Source of the DNA: Bradyrhizobium sp. NAS80.1
GTDB taxonomy: Bacteria > Pseudomonadota > Alphaproteobacteria > Rhizobiales > Xanthobacteraceae
Reading direction: 5' to 3'
DNA: 32,373 bases
NCBI RefSeq assembly: GCF_001908205.1
Contig: NZ_LGHL01000025.1
Span: forward strand, 1-32,373
This document shows, piece by piece, positions 24,263-32,373 of the stretch (position 1 is the first letter of the stretch; each line of letters starts with the position of its first letter). Position numbers and translations under genes: made by a program. The notes beneath the pieces were generated by a model. That model worked only from the letters and a program-made list of their open reading frames with translations. It was not told the DNA's origin and searched no databases.

Positions 24263-25978
24263 CTAGTCGCTGCGACCGGCAGTCTTTGCCTGCTTGACCT
24301 GCTGAATGACCTGATCGAGATTGTAGCTAGCCGGGTCCTGCAGCGGCGGATACTCCGCGTAGGACTCGAGTTCCTTCAGCCAAAGCGCCTGGCCGATAGG
24401 CAGCATGTTCCAGTCGTAGACATAAGCTGTCGAGGGGGAGCCGATTGTTCCGCCCTGGCCCATGAGCGTCTTGAACTGTGAGCCAATCGAGGTCTCGAAC
24501 GGATCGCGCTTGATGTTGACGACCTGGGCCCAGTGGTAGGGAAGCGCTCCCGAAATGAAGCCCTCCGGATTGTCGGACACCATCGTGAAGTAGATCTTCC
24601 AGTTCTTGTACCGAACCGCCGACGGGTCCTTGCCCGAATAGTAGAAGAATGTGTCGCGCGCGGACTTTTCCGAACGCCCGGACAGGTACTCAGTCTGATC
24701 GACGCCATCGAGAGTTGTTTTCACGATACCGGGATACTGGCCGGCCTCGATGCGCTTCTTAAGCCCGTCTCCCTTTTCGCCGCCCGCGATGTTGACAAAC
24801 GTGGGCAGCCAGTCGAGCGACGCGAAGATGTCGTTCTTGATTGTACCGGGCTTGATGACGCTCGGCCAGCGAACAAGCGCGGGAACGCGCATGCCACCTT
24901 CCCAGGTGCTCAGCTTGCCGCCCTTGAAGGGAGTGGTGCCACCGTCTGGAAAAGTGATCGTCTCAGCGCCGTTGTCGGTCGTGAACACAACGATCGTGTT
25001 GTCGAGCTGCCCCATATCCTGGAGCTTCTTCAGCACATAGCCGACGTTGTCATCCAGCTGCTTCATGCCGGCCTCGTTGAGGCCCCAGTCCTTGCCGCCC
25101 GGTTCGCCGACCATGGCCGCGTACTTGTCCGACAGCACGGTCGTGATGTGCATGCGCGCCGGATTGTACCAGACGAAGAACGGCTTGTTGGTCTTCTTCG
25201 GATCGTTGCGATCGAGGAAGTCGATGACCTTGGCCGAGATTTCCTCGTCGACACCCTTCGATCGCTCGAGTGTCAGCGGCCCTTCGTCCGTGCATGTCGT
25301 GTTCTTGCCGGTGCCGTCGGAGGATTTGCATGCCAGCACGGGACGCGGCGGCGTCAGGCAAACCGCCGTTTTTGGATCGACAGCGCCAGGGACTTCCGCG
25401 ACTCCCGGAATTGGCGTGTTCTTGCATGGCGGTGCAACCGTCTGCTGGGTTGGCGTCTTGTTGATGTCCGGGAAGCTTACCCCCTGCATGGCATCGAGGT
25501 GATACAGGTAGCCCCAGAATTCCTGGAAGCCGTGCGCGGTTGGCAGCGCGTCGGTGTGATCGCCGAGATGGTTCTTGCCGAACTCGCCTGTGGTGTAACC
25601 GAGGTCGAGCAGGAATTTGGCGAGCGCCGGGGTACCGGGCCGCAGATACGAAGGGCTGCCGGGTAGTTGTGGTGGGATCATGCCGGTGCGCAGCGGATGC
25701 ATGCCCGTGAAGAAGGCGTTGCGACCGGCCGTGCAGCTCTGCTCGGCATAATAGTGCGTGAAGAGCGCGCCTTCATTGCCAATGCGATCAATGTTCGGCG
25801 TCTCGCCAACCATCAGACCGCGATGGTAGATGCTCGGCTGATATATTCCGATATCATCGCCCATGATGAAGAGGATGTTGGGTTTCGATCCTTGCTGGGC
25901 TGAGGCAGGAAGACTTGCCATTGTCGCTGCGGTACTCAGCACAACAAGAGCGCCCCAGAATTTTCTGAACTTGCGCAT
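24263..25978 (-). CDS. Exported arylsulfatase
   Basis: The 571-residue protein starts at ATG 25978 with GAGGAA upstream. A signal peptide (about 1-27, cleavage at ASA) sends it to the periplasm. It is a type I sulfatase: metal ligands DD at 41-42, active-site motif SCTAGR with C82 as the residue to become formylglycine, GKNHLGD at 134-140, TTDNGAE at 333-339 and GGMRVP near 362-367. The motif has Ala where the common CxPxR has Pro. An insertion at about 180-232 carries four cysteines (185, 207, 217, 229) that may form disulfides. It would hydrolyse sulfate esters. No formylglycine-generating enzyme lies in the window. It sits downstream of two AraC genes and upstream of the octahaem cytochrome. 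Confidence 0.93.
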   Translation of the reverse strand: MRKFRKFWGALVVLSTAATMASLPASAQQGSKPNILFIMGDDIGIYQPSIYHRGLMVGETPNIDRIGNEGALFTHYYAEQSCTAGRNAFFTGMHPLRTGMIPPQLPGSPSYLRPGTPALAKFLLDLGYTTGEFGKNHLGDHTDALPTAHGFQEFWGYLYHLDAMQGVSFPDINKTPTQQTVAPPCKNTPIPGVAEVPGAVDPKTAVCLTPPRPVLACKSSDGTGKNTTCTDEGPLTLERSKGVDEEISAKVIDFLDRNDPKKTNKPFFVWYNPARMHITTVLSDKYAAMVGEPGGKDWGLNEAGMKQLDDNVGYVLKKLQDMGQLDNTIVVFTTDNGAETITFPDGGTTPFKGGKLSTWEGGMRVPALVRWPSVIKPGTIKNDIFASLDWLPTFVNIAGGEKGDGLKKRIEAGQYPGIVKTTLDGVDQTEYLSGRSEKSARDTFFYYSGKDPSAVRYKNWKIYFTMVSDNPEGFISGALPYHWAQVVNIKRDPFETSIGSQFKTLMGQGGTIGSPSTAYVYDWNMLPIGQALWLKELESYAEYPPLQDPASYNLDQVIQQVKQAKTAGRSD

Positions 25979-26130
25979 CGTTTGCTTTCCTCAGGTGTCG
26001 GCTGCTGAGACCCGGGCCGCAGCCTTCGCCCCGATCCACCCATCCGGCCTTGCCGACCCACGCAAAATCGCGTTTCGGGCAACCGGCCGGAGCCTCGCCC
26101 TCGCAAACTGGGCGAAGCGCCCTCGATGCG

Positions 26131-27102
26131 CTATGCACCTTCGGCAGATTTCGCCGACGGCAGCGGCTCACGTTCCAGTGTGGTTGACGGTGTTTCTCCG
26201 AACGTGGTTCGGTAGTTCACCGCAAAGCGACCAAGCTCCACGAATTGATGTTTCTGGGCTATCTCCGTAACGCTCGTGGTCGAAGCATCAGCGCGTCGCA
26301 GCGCAGAGCGAACCTTGTTCAATCGTTGTAACAAGAGATATCGCGTGGGACTGACGCCGAGGAAATCCGCGCAACACATCCGCAGAGTCCGCTCTGGCAC
26401 GCCAACTTTTGAACACAACGCGGGCAATCTGACTTTCCGGTCGAGGCATCTTGCGAGTGCTTCTTCGAAGCGGGCCATGATCGCAGCGTGGTTGTGCCTC
26501 TTTCTGGAATTGTCATTCGACCCGTCGGCGCTCAGGAGATGTACGATCGCGTGAAGCATTTCCTGTTCCAGCGCTCTTGCCACCTCGGGACGCTCGATCA
26601 AGCGCGTTCTGGCGTCCGCCAGTTGGCGGGCTTGCTTGAAAATACGCTGGAATCTCGTCACCTCTGCGCGCGGGAGGTGAAGTATTCTGCTCGCGTGCAG
26701 CGACGGGATCGGCCATCCGTTCAATGCCTCGCTGCAATCCGTCAGGTGTTGGAGAGATATCGAGATCAAGCCCCATTCGCACTCACGGCCGGATCGCTGA
26801 TGCATGCTCTCCCCAAGACCGTGCAAGACAATGTCGCGGTTTCCGAGCGGAGACCCGTCGAGTATCGGAGACATCCTACCCACCGGAAATGACAGGAATA
26901 ACCGCTTGAGGGACAACGAAATATGGGCAATGCGCGGGAGGCTTTCGTGACACCAGCGAACCTCCAAATGCTCCAATTTCAGCTGTGTCAGCTTTGCGCT
27001 GAAATCACCGGCACCCGTTATCGTGAGCTTGACGCTCGCATCGCGAAATCCGGCTGCGTAGCGGTCGGGATCGTTAAAGGTAAATGTACGGCCTTGTGCC
27101 AT
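26131..27102 (-). CDS. AraC-family transcriptional regulator (sulfatase-proximal)
   Basis: The 323-residue protein has an unassigned N-terminal ligand region (about 1-200) and a C-terminal AraC/XylS double helix-turn-helix (about 205-310). The DNA-binding part includes LPALCSKVGVPERTLRMCCA, DFLGVSPTRYLLLQRLNKVR and VELGRFAVNYRTTFGETPS. It lies 152 bp upstream of the arylsulfatase gene on the same strand and is likely to control it or itself. It is clearly paralogous to the next regulator at 27350-28363: both have NHAAIMARFEE/RHDAIMARFEE, PERTLR/AERTLR and ELGRF-V-YRT-FGE. The start at 27102 has a weak ribosome site. Confidence 0.88.
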   Translation of the reverse strand: MAQGRTFTFNDPDRYAAGFRDASVKLTITGAGDFSAKLTQLKLEHLEVRWCHESLPRIAHISLSLKRLFLSFPVGRMSPILDGSPLGNRDIVLHGLGESMHQRSGRECEWGLISISLQHLTDCSEALNGWPIPSLHASRILHLPRAEVTRFQRIFKQARQLADARTRLIERPEVARALEQEMLHAIVHLLSADGSNDNSRKRHNHAAIMARFEEALARCLDRKVRLPALCSKVGVPERTLRMCCADFLGVSPTRYLLLQRLNKVRSALRRADASTTSVTEIAQKHQFVELGRFAVNYRTTFGETPSTTLEREPLPSAKSAEGA

Positions 27103-27349
27103 ATGCCTGTCCCGCGAGCCGGCGGACTGGCACCCAGCATTCAGCAGTTGACCGGCCTTGGATATGCGGTTTCGGAACGGCGATGATCAATCGTGATTTG
27201 CGGGATTATGCAAATCCGGCGAAGTCCTTCGACATCGCGCGCGCTGCGATCAGCATGACGAATAGCCTTCGGACCTGATGGGGCTCTGGCAGGCATCCCT
27301 GCTTTCGGCGCCTATCGGACATGCTGCGCCGACAGGGTGCTTCGGTGCG

Positions 27350-28363
27350 CTAATTCAGGCGCGCTGCAGATGCATCGATTGGAAGCGATGAGGGGCGATC
27401 GAGACGATTCATCCGCTGCTGCGCTGGCCGACGCAGCGTCTCCGACGGCGATTCTCCGAACAGCGTGCGATAGGCGACCGAAAATCGTCCAAGCTCCCAG
27501 AACCCATGGTCGGTGACGATGCGAGTGACGCTAGTTCCGTTGGCCTCCGCAGCCCGAAGTGCGCTGCGCACGAGATGCAGTCGACGCAAGGTGAGATACC
27601 GTATAGGCCCCATGCCGAGATGTTCTTCGCATGCAGCACGAAGGGTGCGCTCGGCCACGCCAATGCCCGCACAAATTTCGGTTAGATACAGCGGCCGATC
27701 GGGATGTGCCGCCAGGAATTCCTCAAACCGCGCCATGATTGCATCATGGCGGTGGCCGCCTGTTGTGATCGGTCGAGCGGTGCTTTCACTGAGGCAGCGT
27801 ACCATGATGTGAATGAGCCGTTCTTCCAGTGCTCTTCCTACCTCCGGCAATTCCAGAATATCCGGCGATTCACGCGCGAGCTGTCCGACTGCGTTGTGAA
27901 GCCTCAATAGCCGTGACATCAAAGCAGCATCGGGGCGGACGATGCTCCCCTGCTGTGTCTCTGCTAGTTCACGGCCTGTGATGGCTTTAAGAGCGGTATT
28001 CCATTCATTGGTAGGAAGGGACATTGCGCCGCTTCGATCGTCACGACCGAAACGCTTATGGATCACTCCTCCACGGCTGACGATGACGTCGCCAGGCAGG
28101 ACCTCCAGGCCGCAGTACGTCAATGTCTGAGACTGTGGCCCGGTCAGAAAGGAAATTGCCTTGCGGTCCGGCTTGTGCACGACAGTGGCGACCTGTGGTA
28201 GAGCCGAGTGAAACCGCTGCATCCAGAGCCGGTCAAAGCGAACTTTGGTAATTTCAGTGTCAAAGCATCCCCTCGCTGTGGGGAATACCTCTACATCTGC
28301 CCCCTGAACAGCCGCGGCGCAGACTTCCGGATCGGTAAACCTCAGAACTGCGCTCCACGGCAT
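27350..28363 (-). CDS. AraC-family transcriptional regulator (distal paralogue)
   Basis: The 337-residue protein is assigned the ATG at 28363, which has GGGGAG seven bases upstream. The frame is open further to 28534 without a ribosome site. The N-terminal sensing region (about 1-220) begins MPWSAVLRFTDPEVCAAAVQ, a form seen in AraC regulators with a cupin-like or AraC_N-type domain. The C-terminal DNA-binding domain (about 225-325) has LTEICAGIGVAERTLRAACE, GMGPIRYLTLRRLHLVRSAL and ELGRFSVAYRTLFGESPSET. It precedes the second AraC gene by 247 bp on the same strand. Two related regulators in tandem beside the sulfatase suggest duplication with divergent effectors. Confidence 0.88.
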   Translation of the reverse strand: MPWSAVLRFTDPEVCAAAVQGADVEVFPTARGCFDTEITKVRFDRLWMQRFHSALPQVATVVHKPDRKAISFLTGPQSQTLTYCGLEVLPGDVIVSRGGVIHKRFGRDDRSGAMSLPTNEWNTALKAITGRELAETQQGSIVRPDAALMSRLLRLHNAVGQLARESPDILELPEVGRALEERLIHIMVRCLSESTARPITTGGHRHDAIMARFEEFLAAHPDRPLYLTEICAGIGVAERTLRAACEEHLGMGPIRYLTLRRLHLVRSALRAAEANGTSVTRIVTDHGFWELGRFSVAYRTLFGESPSETLRRPAQQRMNRLDRPSSLPIDASAARLN

Positions 28364-28924
28364 TTCTGTCTCCCCGGACGATAGCGCTATTTTAGGTTGA
28401 TGAAATTGCGAGGGTCGAGTTGTCCATGAGGCCAATAGACATCGCTCGATCCGGACAATTGGATCGATCCGTGAGATCCGTTGCCGGAACTCAAACAGGT
28501 TTTCCCGGGTGGTCTCCGGTACGCCCCTGACCATACCGGAGGGGGTGACGAGCTATTCGAGGAAGAAATTTGGGCGCGTTATTTGCTGAAGACGAATACG
28601 CTGCTCGAGGAACCGCTATGCTGCGATGCAGTCATGTGCACGTGCATGTGCGGCCTGGGCGGCACAGCGGTGCGGGAAAGTGCCGATTCCGCATAGACAG
28701 GCCCGGCCGGCAGCCTGACAACATGATCTCGTCATATGGTCTTTGCAAATTCAAGAGGCTGTGGATCAAACGGCGCGATCGCCACTCCGCGCGAGGGCCG
28801 CTCGGTCGGCATTCGAAAGCAATAAAAGTAGTCGTGACGGCGCGACGAACTTAGCCGTTGTTAGGCTGGTCGTGGCGTCACATCAAGCAATCGCCCTTCA
28901 TCTTGATGCGACAGCAACGTTGCC
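28364..28924. other. Divergent intergenic region before the cyclase gene
   Basis: These 561 bp separate the distal AraC gene (-) from the cyclase fusion (+). No supported gene was found. It has a 7-bp inverted repeat (CATCAAG 28881-28887, CTTGATG 28902-28908) ending 17 bp before the cyclase GTG, a candidate operator, and a 10-bp palindrome TGCACGTGCA near 28636-28645. The short open frames here have no family signals. Confidence 0.45.
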
Positions 28925-31900
28925 GTGAAACTCCGACGAGCCAGGCGTGCGGCAACAAGCAGGGGCTCGGCAGTGGTTAATGCAATCGCAAAGTCGAGTG
29001 CACTCACGCCGGCAGGGTCGTTCACGACGCCGCCTCGGCGCCGCTTTCTCTTAACATGCCTTATCGCGTTCCTTGGCTCGTTCATTATTGCGCTTGCGCA
29101 GGTGTCTCCGGCACGCGCGCTCGACAGGGTCTCGCTCCAGCTCAAGTGGAAGCATCAGTTCCAATTCGCCGGCTACTATGCCGCCGTCGAGAAAGGGTAT
29201 TACCGCGAGCAGGGCCTTGAGGTCGAAATTCGCGAAGGCGGTCCGACGATCGATGCCGGCGCCACGGTGGCGGCCGGCCGCGCCGACTTCGGTGTCTGCA
29301 CGACCGGCGCTTTGCTGGACAGTAACAAGCGGGCCAACATGGTCGTGCTCGCCGTGATTTTCCAGCATACTGCGGCCATCATCCTCGCGCCCTACCGCGC
29401 CGGCATCCGCACAGTCTCCGAATTGAAGGGGCATCGCCTGATGGATCGGCCGGGGAACGACGACCTCGTGGCGATGCTGAAGTACGAGGGTGTCGATTAT
29501 GCGAGCCTGCCCCGCGTCGATCATGACGGAAATCCGCGAGATCTGCTCAACGGCAATGCGGATGCGATGGTGGCCTACAGCACCAACGAGCCTTATGCGC
29601 TCGATAAGCTTGGTACACCCTATCTGGTCTTCTCGCCGCGTGCCTCCGGATTGGACTTCTATGGCGATAACCTCTGCACGTCGAGGCAGCAGGTGGCGGC
29701 GCATCCGGAGCGGGTGCGCGCGTTTCGGGCGGCCAGTCTGAAGGGCTGGCAGTATGCGCTCGCGCACAAGGACGAGATCGTCGACCTCATCCGGCGGCGC
29801 TACTCCGCACAGAAGACTGGCGAGGCCCTGCTGTTCGAGGCCAAGCAGACCGAGCTGTTCGTCGAGCCCAACCTGATTCCGATCGGCAGTCAGAGCACAG
29901 AACGCTGGAAGGACATCGCCAACGCCTATGTCAAGCTGGGCATGTTGAGTGAGGTAGAGCTGCCTGCGGGGATGATCTATCTGCCGGACGACGCAGGTTT
30001 GCTGAACTGGTTGGCGTTCGCGCCAGTGGCGTGGGCCGTGCTGGCGCTCCTTGTCCTGTGTGGACTTGGATGGTTGCTGTACCGTCGGCGCGGGCGCGCG
30101 TTAGGCCCGCTGGGGCTGAACACGGTGATGTCGGGCCTCTTCGTTCTGCTCAGCATTCCCGTTTTGGTTTTCATTCTCCTGTATAACTATCACCAGAACG
30201 CCGCCGCGATCAGGGCAACCTTGAAGGACGAGGTCTCGAAGACCAAACAGATCAGCATCGAGGAAGCAGAGAACCTGATCGATCCGGTCGTGTCTACGCT
30301 CGCGCTGCTTGCGTCAATCGCTGCCCAAGACCCCGAAGCCTTCAAAAGGGAGGAGAGCCGGGACCTGATCTACCACGCACTCACCTCGGCAAGGCAGATC
30401 GACGCGGCGTATGTTAGCTTTGAAGACGGCTTCCATCGCGTCGTGACCCGGATGGATGACGACCGCAGGCGCTCCGATCCCAAGATTCCGGCGTCCGCTA
30501 ACTGGCATGCCAGCTACATCGACAGCTTTGCGGGCAGCCCCCGGCGGGTGCGCCATCGCACGTTTTTCGATACCTGGCCGCACGTGGTGGGCAGCTATGA
30601 CGTCTCGATACTTGAGGATATCAGGACCCTGCGGGGGTACCAGGCCGCAAAAGTCGCGCGCGCCCTCATCATCGAGCAACCGGCGCTCAACCCGGACACT
30701 GGATACCCGGTCATTTTCGTTAGATATCCGATTATCAGGGACGGCGCATTCATCGGCTGCGCCTCCGCCAACATTACGCTCGACATCGTATCGCGGTTTC
30801 TCACCAGCCATCGCGCCAGCCCCCGCAGCACGACACTCATTGCCAATCCGAATAACGGCATGATCATCGCGTTTCCCGATCAGAAGAAGGGGGTCCACAT
30901 CCTCAACGGTCACCTGGAAATCGCGAAGCTGGATGACATCGCGGACGACAATGTGCGGGAAGCTTATCGGTTGCAGAGCGCGACCAATAGCGACGACTTC
31001 TTCTTTCGCTCTCCGCAGAACGGCGAAGAGATCAGCGCGTCGTTCGCGCGGTTTCCAGGCAGTTTCGGGCAGCCCTGGGAGTTCGTCATCCTGACGCCGA
31101 CCAGCGACTTTGTCGGCAACCTTGAGCGAACCAACCGACAGATGATTTTTCTGATCGCAGCGCTGACCGGCATCGAGCTCCTGCTGATCTATTTCTTTTC
31201 GAGGCGGCTCTCGCGTCCAATCGAAGGGATCTCGCGGGGATTGAGGTCGATCGAGGATCTGTCCTTCACACATGCCGTGCCAGCGACGTCGAACATCACG
31301 GAGATCAAGGACCTGCAGACCGCGGTCAGGCTGTTCGAGACCTCGCTGCGATCTTTTTCCTCGTTCGTGCCACTGGATGTGGTCCGTGAGCTGATCAAGA
31401 CCGGCATTCCGCTGACGCTCGGCGTCGAACAACGCTTCATGACTATATTGTTCGCCGATCTTAAGGACTTCTCCACCCTCGCCGAGCATATGGCGCCCAA
31501 CGATCTGCTCAGTCAGCTGTCGGTCTATTTCGAAGCGGTGTCGCAGGCAATCGCGGAGGAGCACGGCACCGTCGACAAGTTCATCGGCGACGGGATCATG
31601 GCATTCTGGGGTGCGCCCGCTCGCCGGCCAGACCACGTGCTTCGCGCCTGCCGTGGCGCCTTGCGTGCAACACGGCGCATGCGCGAGATCAACGAGGAGT
31701 GGAGCGCGGCGGGACGACCGCCGCTTACGCTTCGGATCGGCCTGCATTGCGCGGACGTCCTGGTCGGCAACGTGGGTTCGAGTGAGCGACTGAGCTACAC
31801 GGTCATGGGCGACGGTGTGAACGTCGCGGCCCGCCTTGAGGGCATCAACAAGAATTTCGGGACGACGATCTGTATCAGCGACAGCATATTGGAATCTGCA

Positions 31901-32188
31901 GGCGGAGATATCGTGGCCCGACCGATCAAAACGGTGCAGGTCAAAGGTCGCAAGCACGAGTTCATGGTCTATGAACTATTGGGAATCAGGAACACCGACG
32001 ATCCGCAGCTGGCTCCGCCGGACGGCTTCGAAAGACTCTGTGAGATGACGCGAGTGGCATCGAGCTATTTCGAGCAGGGCAACTTCGATGAAGCGGCACG
32101 GCGCTACGAGGAAATGTTAATCGCATTTCCCCTGGACCCTCTGGCCAAATCGATGCTCTCGATGTGCCGCGCGGCGGCGACTGCATAG
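28925..32188 (+). CDS. NMT1/THI5-type binding domain fused to a class III adenylate cyclase
   Basis: The 1087-residue protein starts at a GTG (28925); an in-frame GTG codon near 28976 is an alternative. A basic N-terminus and one hydrophobic segment (about 41-60) end in PARA, so the segment acts as signal or anchor. Residues about 68-350 are an NMT1/THI5-like periplasmic binding domain (LQLKWKHQFQFAGYYAAVEK at 71-90). Two membrane segments follow (about 362-386 and 400-421), then a Cache-like sensor (about 425-730), a third helix (about 739-757), a HAMP-like linker, and a class III cyclase domain (about 836-1020). Catalytic residues appear complete: D845, K885, D889, T959, N966 and R970. A short TPR-like tail ends the protein (about 1040-1075). 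It would turn binding of a periplasmic ligand into cAMP. Ligand and direct targets are unknown. Confidence 0.92.
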   Translation: MKLRRARRAATSRGSAVVNAIAKSSALTPAGSFTTPPRRRFLLTCLIAFLGSFIIALAQVSPARALDRVSLQLKWKHQFQFAGYYAAVEKGYYREQGLEVEIREGGPTIDAGATVAAGRADFGVCTTGALLDSNKRANMVVLAVIFQHTAAIILAPYRAGIRTVSELKGHRLMDRPGNDDLVAMLKYEGVDYASLPRVDHDGNPRDLLNGNADAMVAYSTNEPYALDKLGTPYLVFSPRASGLDFYGDNLCTSRQQVAAHPERVRAFRAASLKGWQYALAHKDEIVDLIRRRYSAQKTGEALLFEAKQTELFVEPNLIPIGSQSTERWKDIANAYVKLGMLSEVELPAGMIYLPDDAGLLNWLAFAPVAWAVLALLVLCGLGWLLYRRRGRALGPLGLNTVMSGLFVLLSIPVLVFILLYNYHQNAAAIRATLKDEVSKTKQISIEEAENLIDPVVSTLALLASIAAQDPEAFKREESRDLIYHALTSARQIDAAYVSFEDGFHRVVTRMDDDRRRSDPKIPASANWHASYIDSFAGSPRRVRHRTFFDTWPHVVGSYDVSILEDIRTLRGYQAAKVARALIIEQPALNPDTGYPVIFVRYPIIRDGAFIGCASANITLDIVSRFLTSHRASPRSTTLIANPNNGMIIAFPDQKKGVHILNGHLEIAKLDDIADDNVREAYRLQSATNSDDFFFRSPQNGEEISASFARFPGSFGQPWEFVILTPTSDFVGNLERTNRQMIFLIAALTGIELLLIYFFSRRLSRPIEGISRGLRSIEDLSFTHAVPATSNITEIKDLQTAVRLFETSLRSFSSFVPLDVVRELIKTGIPLTLGVEQRFMTILFADLKDFSTLAEHMAPNDLLSQLSVYFEAVSQAIAEEHGTVDKFIGDGIMAFWGAPARRPDHVLRACRGALRATRRMREINEEWSAAGRPPLTLRIGLHCADVLVGNVGSSERLSYTVMGDGVNVAARLEGINKNFGTTICISDSILESAGGDIVARPIKTVQVKGRKHEFMVYELLGIRNTDDPQLAPPDGFERLCEMTRVASSYFEQGNFDEAARRYEEMLIAFPLDPLAKSMLSMCRAAATA

Positions 32189-32280
32189 GATAGAGCGTCG
32201 CAAGGACAGGGGCGGATGTAGATCCGCTCAGGTCAATTGCGGCGGTGTAGCCAGTCGTCTGTGAAGAACTGACGCGGCGC

Positions 32281-32308
32281 CCCGGCTCAAGCGATGTTTT
32301 GAGCCGGG
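32281..32308 (+). terminator. Stem-loop downstream of the cyclase gene
   Basis: CCCGGCTCAA (32281-32290) and TTGAGCCGGG (32299-32308) form a 10-bp stem with an 8-nt loop, 92 bp after the cyclase stop. No T-run follows. It overlaps the stop codon of the possible minus-strand gene at the window edge, so it could serve as a bidirectional end hairpin. Confidence 0.55.
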
Positions 32309-32373
32309 ACGGTCTCGATGAAGGCTCGAATGATGACACGCAAAAGCTCTGCGAGCCATCGCAGGAGCAGGCC
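32287..32373 (-). CDS. Possible C-terminus of a gene entering from the right (partial)
   Basis: On the minus strand the last 87 bp are open to a TGA at 32287-32289 and encode a leucine-rich amphipathic tail (LLLRWLAELLRVIIRAFIET, then VPAQNIA). Codon use is like that of neighbouring genes, with G/C at most third positions. A LysR- or TetR-type C-terminus would look like this, but 28 residues do not identify a family. The gene would be convergent with the cyclase. Confidence 0.3.
   Translation of the reverse strand, partial: GLLLRWLAELLRVIIRAFIETVPAQNIA

Noticed and set aside
24533..25666. 377-codon plus-strand frame opposite the arylsulfatase
   Set aside because: It is a shadow of a gene with a complete sulfatase active site.
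30314..31957. 547-codon frame on the minus strand opposite the cyclase
   Set aside because: It is antisense to the Cache and cyclase domains, whose catalytic residues are all in the plus-strand frame. The translation is Arg/Asp-rich without motifs.
1..32373. CRISPR array, tRNA, rRNA or riboswitch
   Set aside because: I saw no regularly spaced repeats and no cloverleaf or rRNA-like conserved segments. No thiamine-type riboswitch motif was recognised near the NMT1-like fusion gene.

Overview
The window is GC-rich DNA with alphaproteobacterial character. IS66-type transposase genes, a Bradyrhizobium-style autotransporter, a Liv-type ABC transporter linked to acyl-CoA genes, AraC/TetR/IclR regulators and a class III cyclase together suggest a member of the Nitrobacteraceae (Bradyrhizobium / Rhodopseudomonas / Afipia group). 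That assignment is inferred from gene style. No rRNA or tRNA is present to confirm it.

Layout. (1) 98-3007 (-): an IS66-family element with tnpA, tnpB and tnpC, plus a fourth small gene directly downstream of tnpC that is broken by a one-base shift in a C6 run. (2) 3142-5945 (+): an autotransporter adhesin with a repetitive passenger, broken by a one-base shift near 4802. (3) 6133-7468: the C-terminal remnant of a flavin-reductase-like gene (-), divergent from an IclR regulator (+). (4) 7846-18361 (+): a TetR regulator, then a compact ten-gene operon: livG, livF, a periplasmic binding protein, livH, livM, acyl-CoA synthetase, an NTF2/SnoaL-fold protein, a crotonase, and two different acyl-CoA dehydrogenases. 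A perfect 16-bp palindrome lies between the TetR gene and the operon. (5) 18629-21470: a small exported protein (-), an outer-membrane transporter of the phenol MetA type (+), a gene fragment, and an LssY C-terminal-domain protein (+). (6) 21547-28363 (-): an octahaem cytochrome c fused to TPRs, an exported arylsulfatase, and two paralogous AraC regulators. (7) 28925-32188 (+): a 1087-residue fusion of an NMT1/THI5-type periplasmic binding domain, a Cache-like sensor, a HAMP-like linker and a class III adenylate cyclase.

How the genes work together. The operon at 8.6-18.4 kb reads as a self-contained unit. It would import an organic acid through the Liv transporter, activate it with CoA, then dehydrogenate and hydrate the thioester, with the adjacent TetR protein as the likely acyl-CoA or ligand-responsive regulator. 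No thiolase or 3-hydroxyacyl-CoA dehydrogenase is present, so the pathway must finish elsewhere. The substrate cannot be read from the sequence. The sulfatase, cytochrome and AraC genes form a second co-oriented group whose joint role is unknown.

The most unusual items are the binding-protein/cyclase fusion, the octahaem-TPR protein beside a sulfatase with a CTAGR active-site motif, and the catabolic operon with its atypical catalytic residues. Three single-base frame breaks, two of them in six-base G/C runs, need to be separated from assembly errors.
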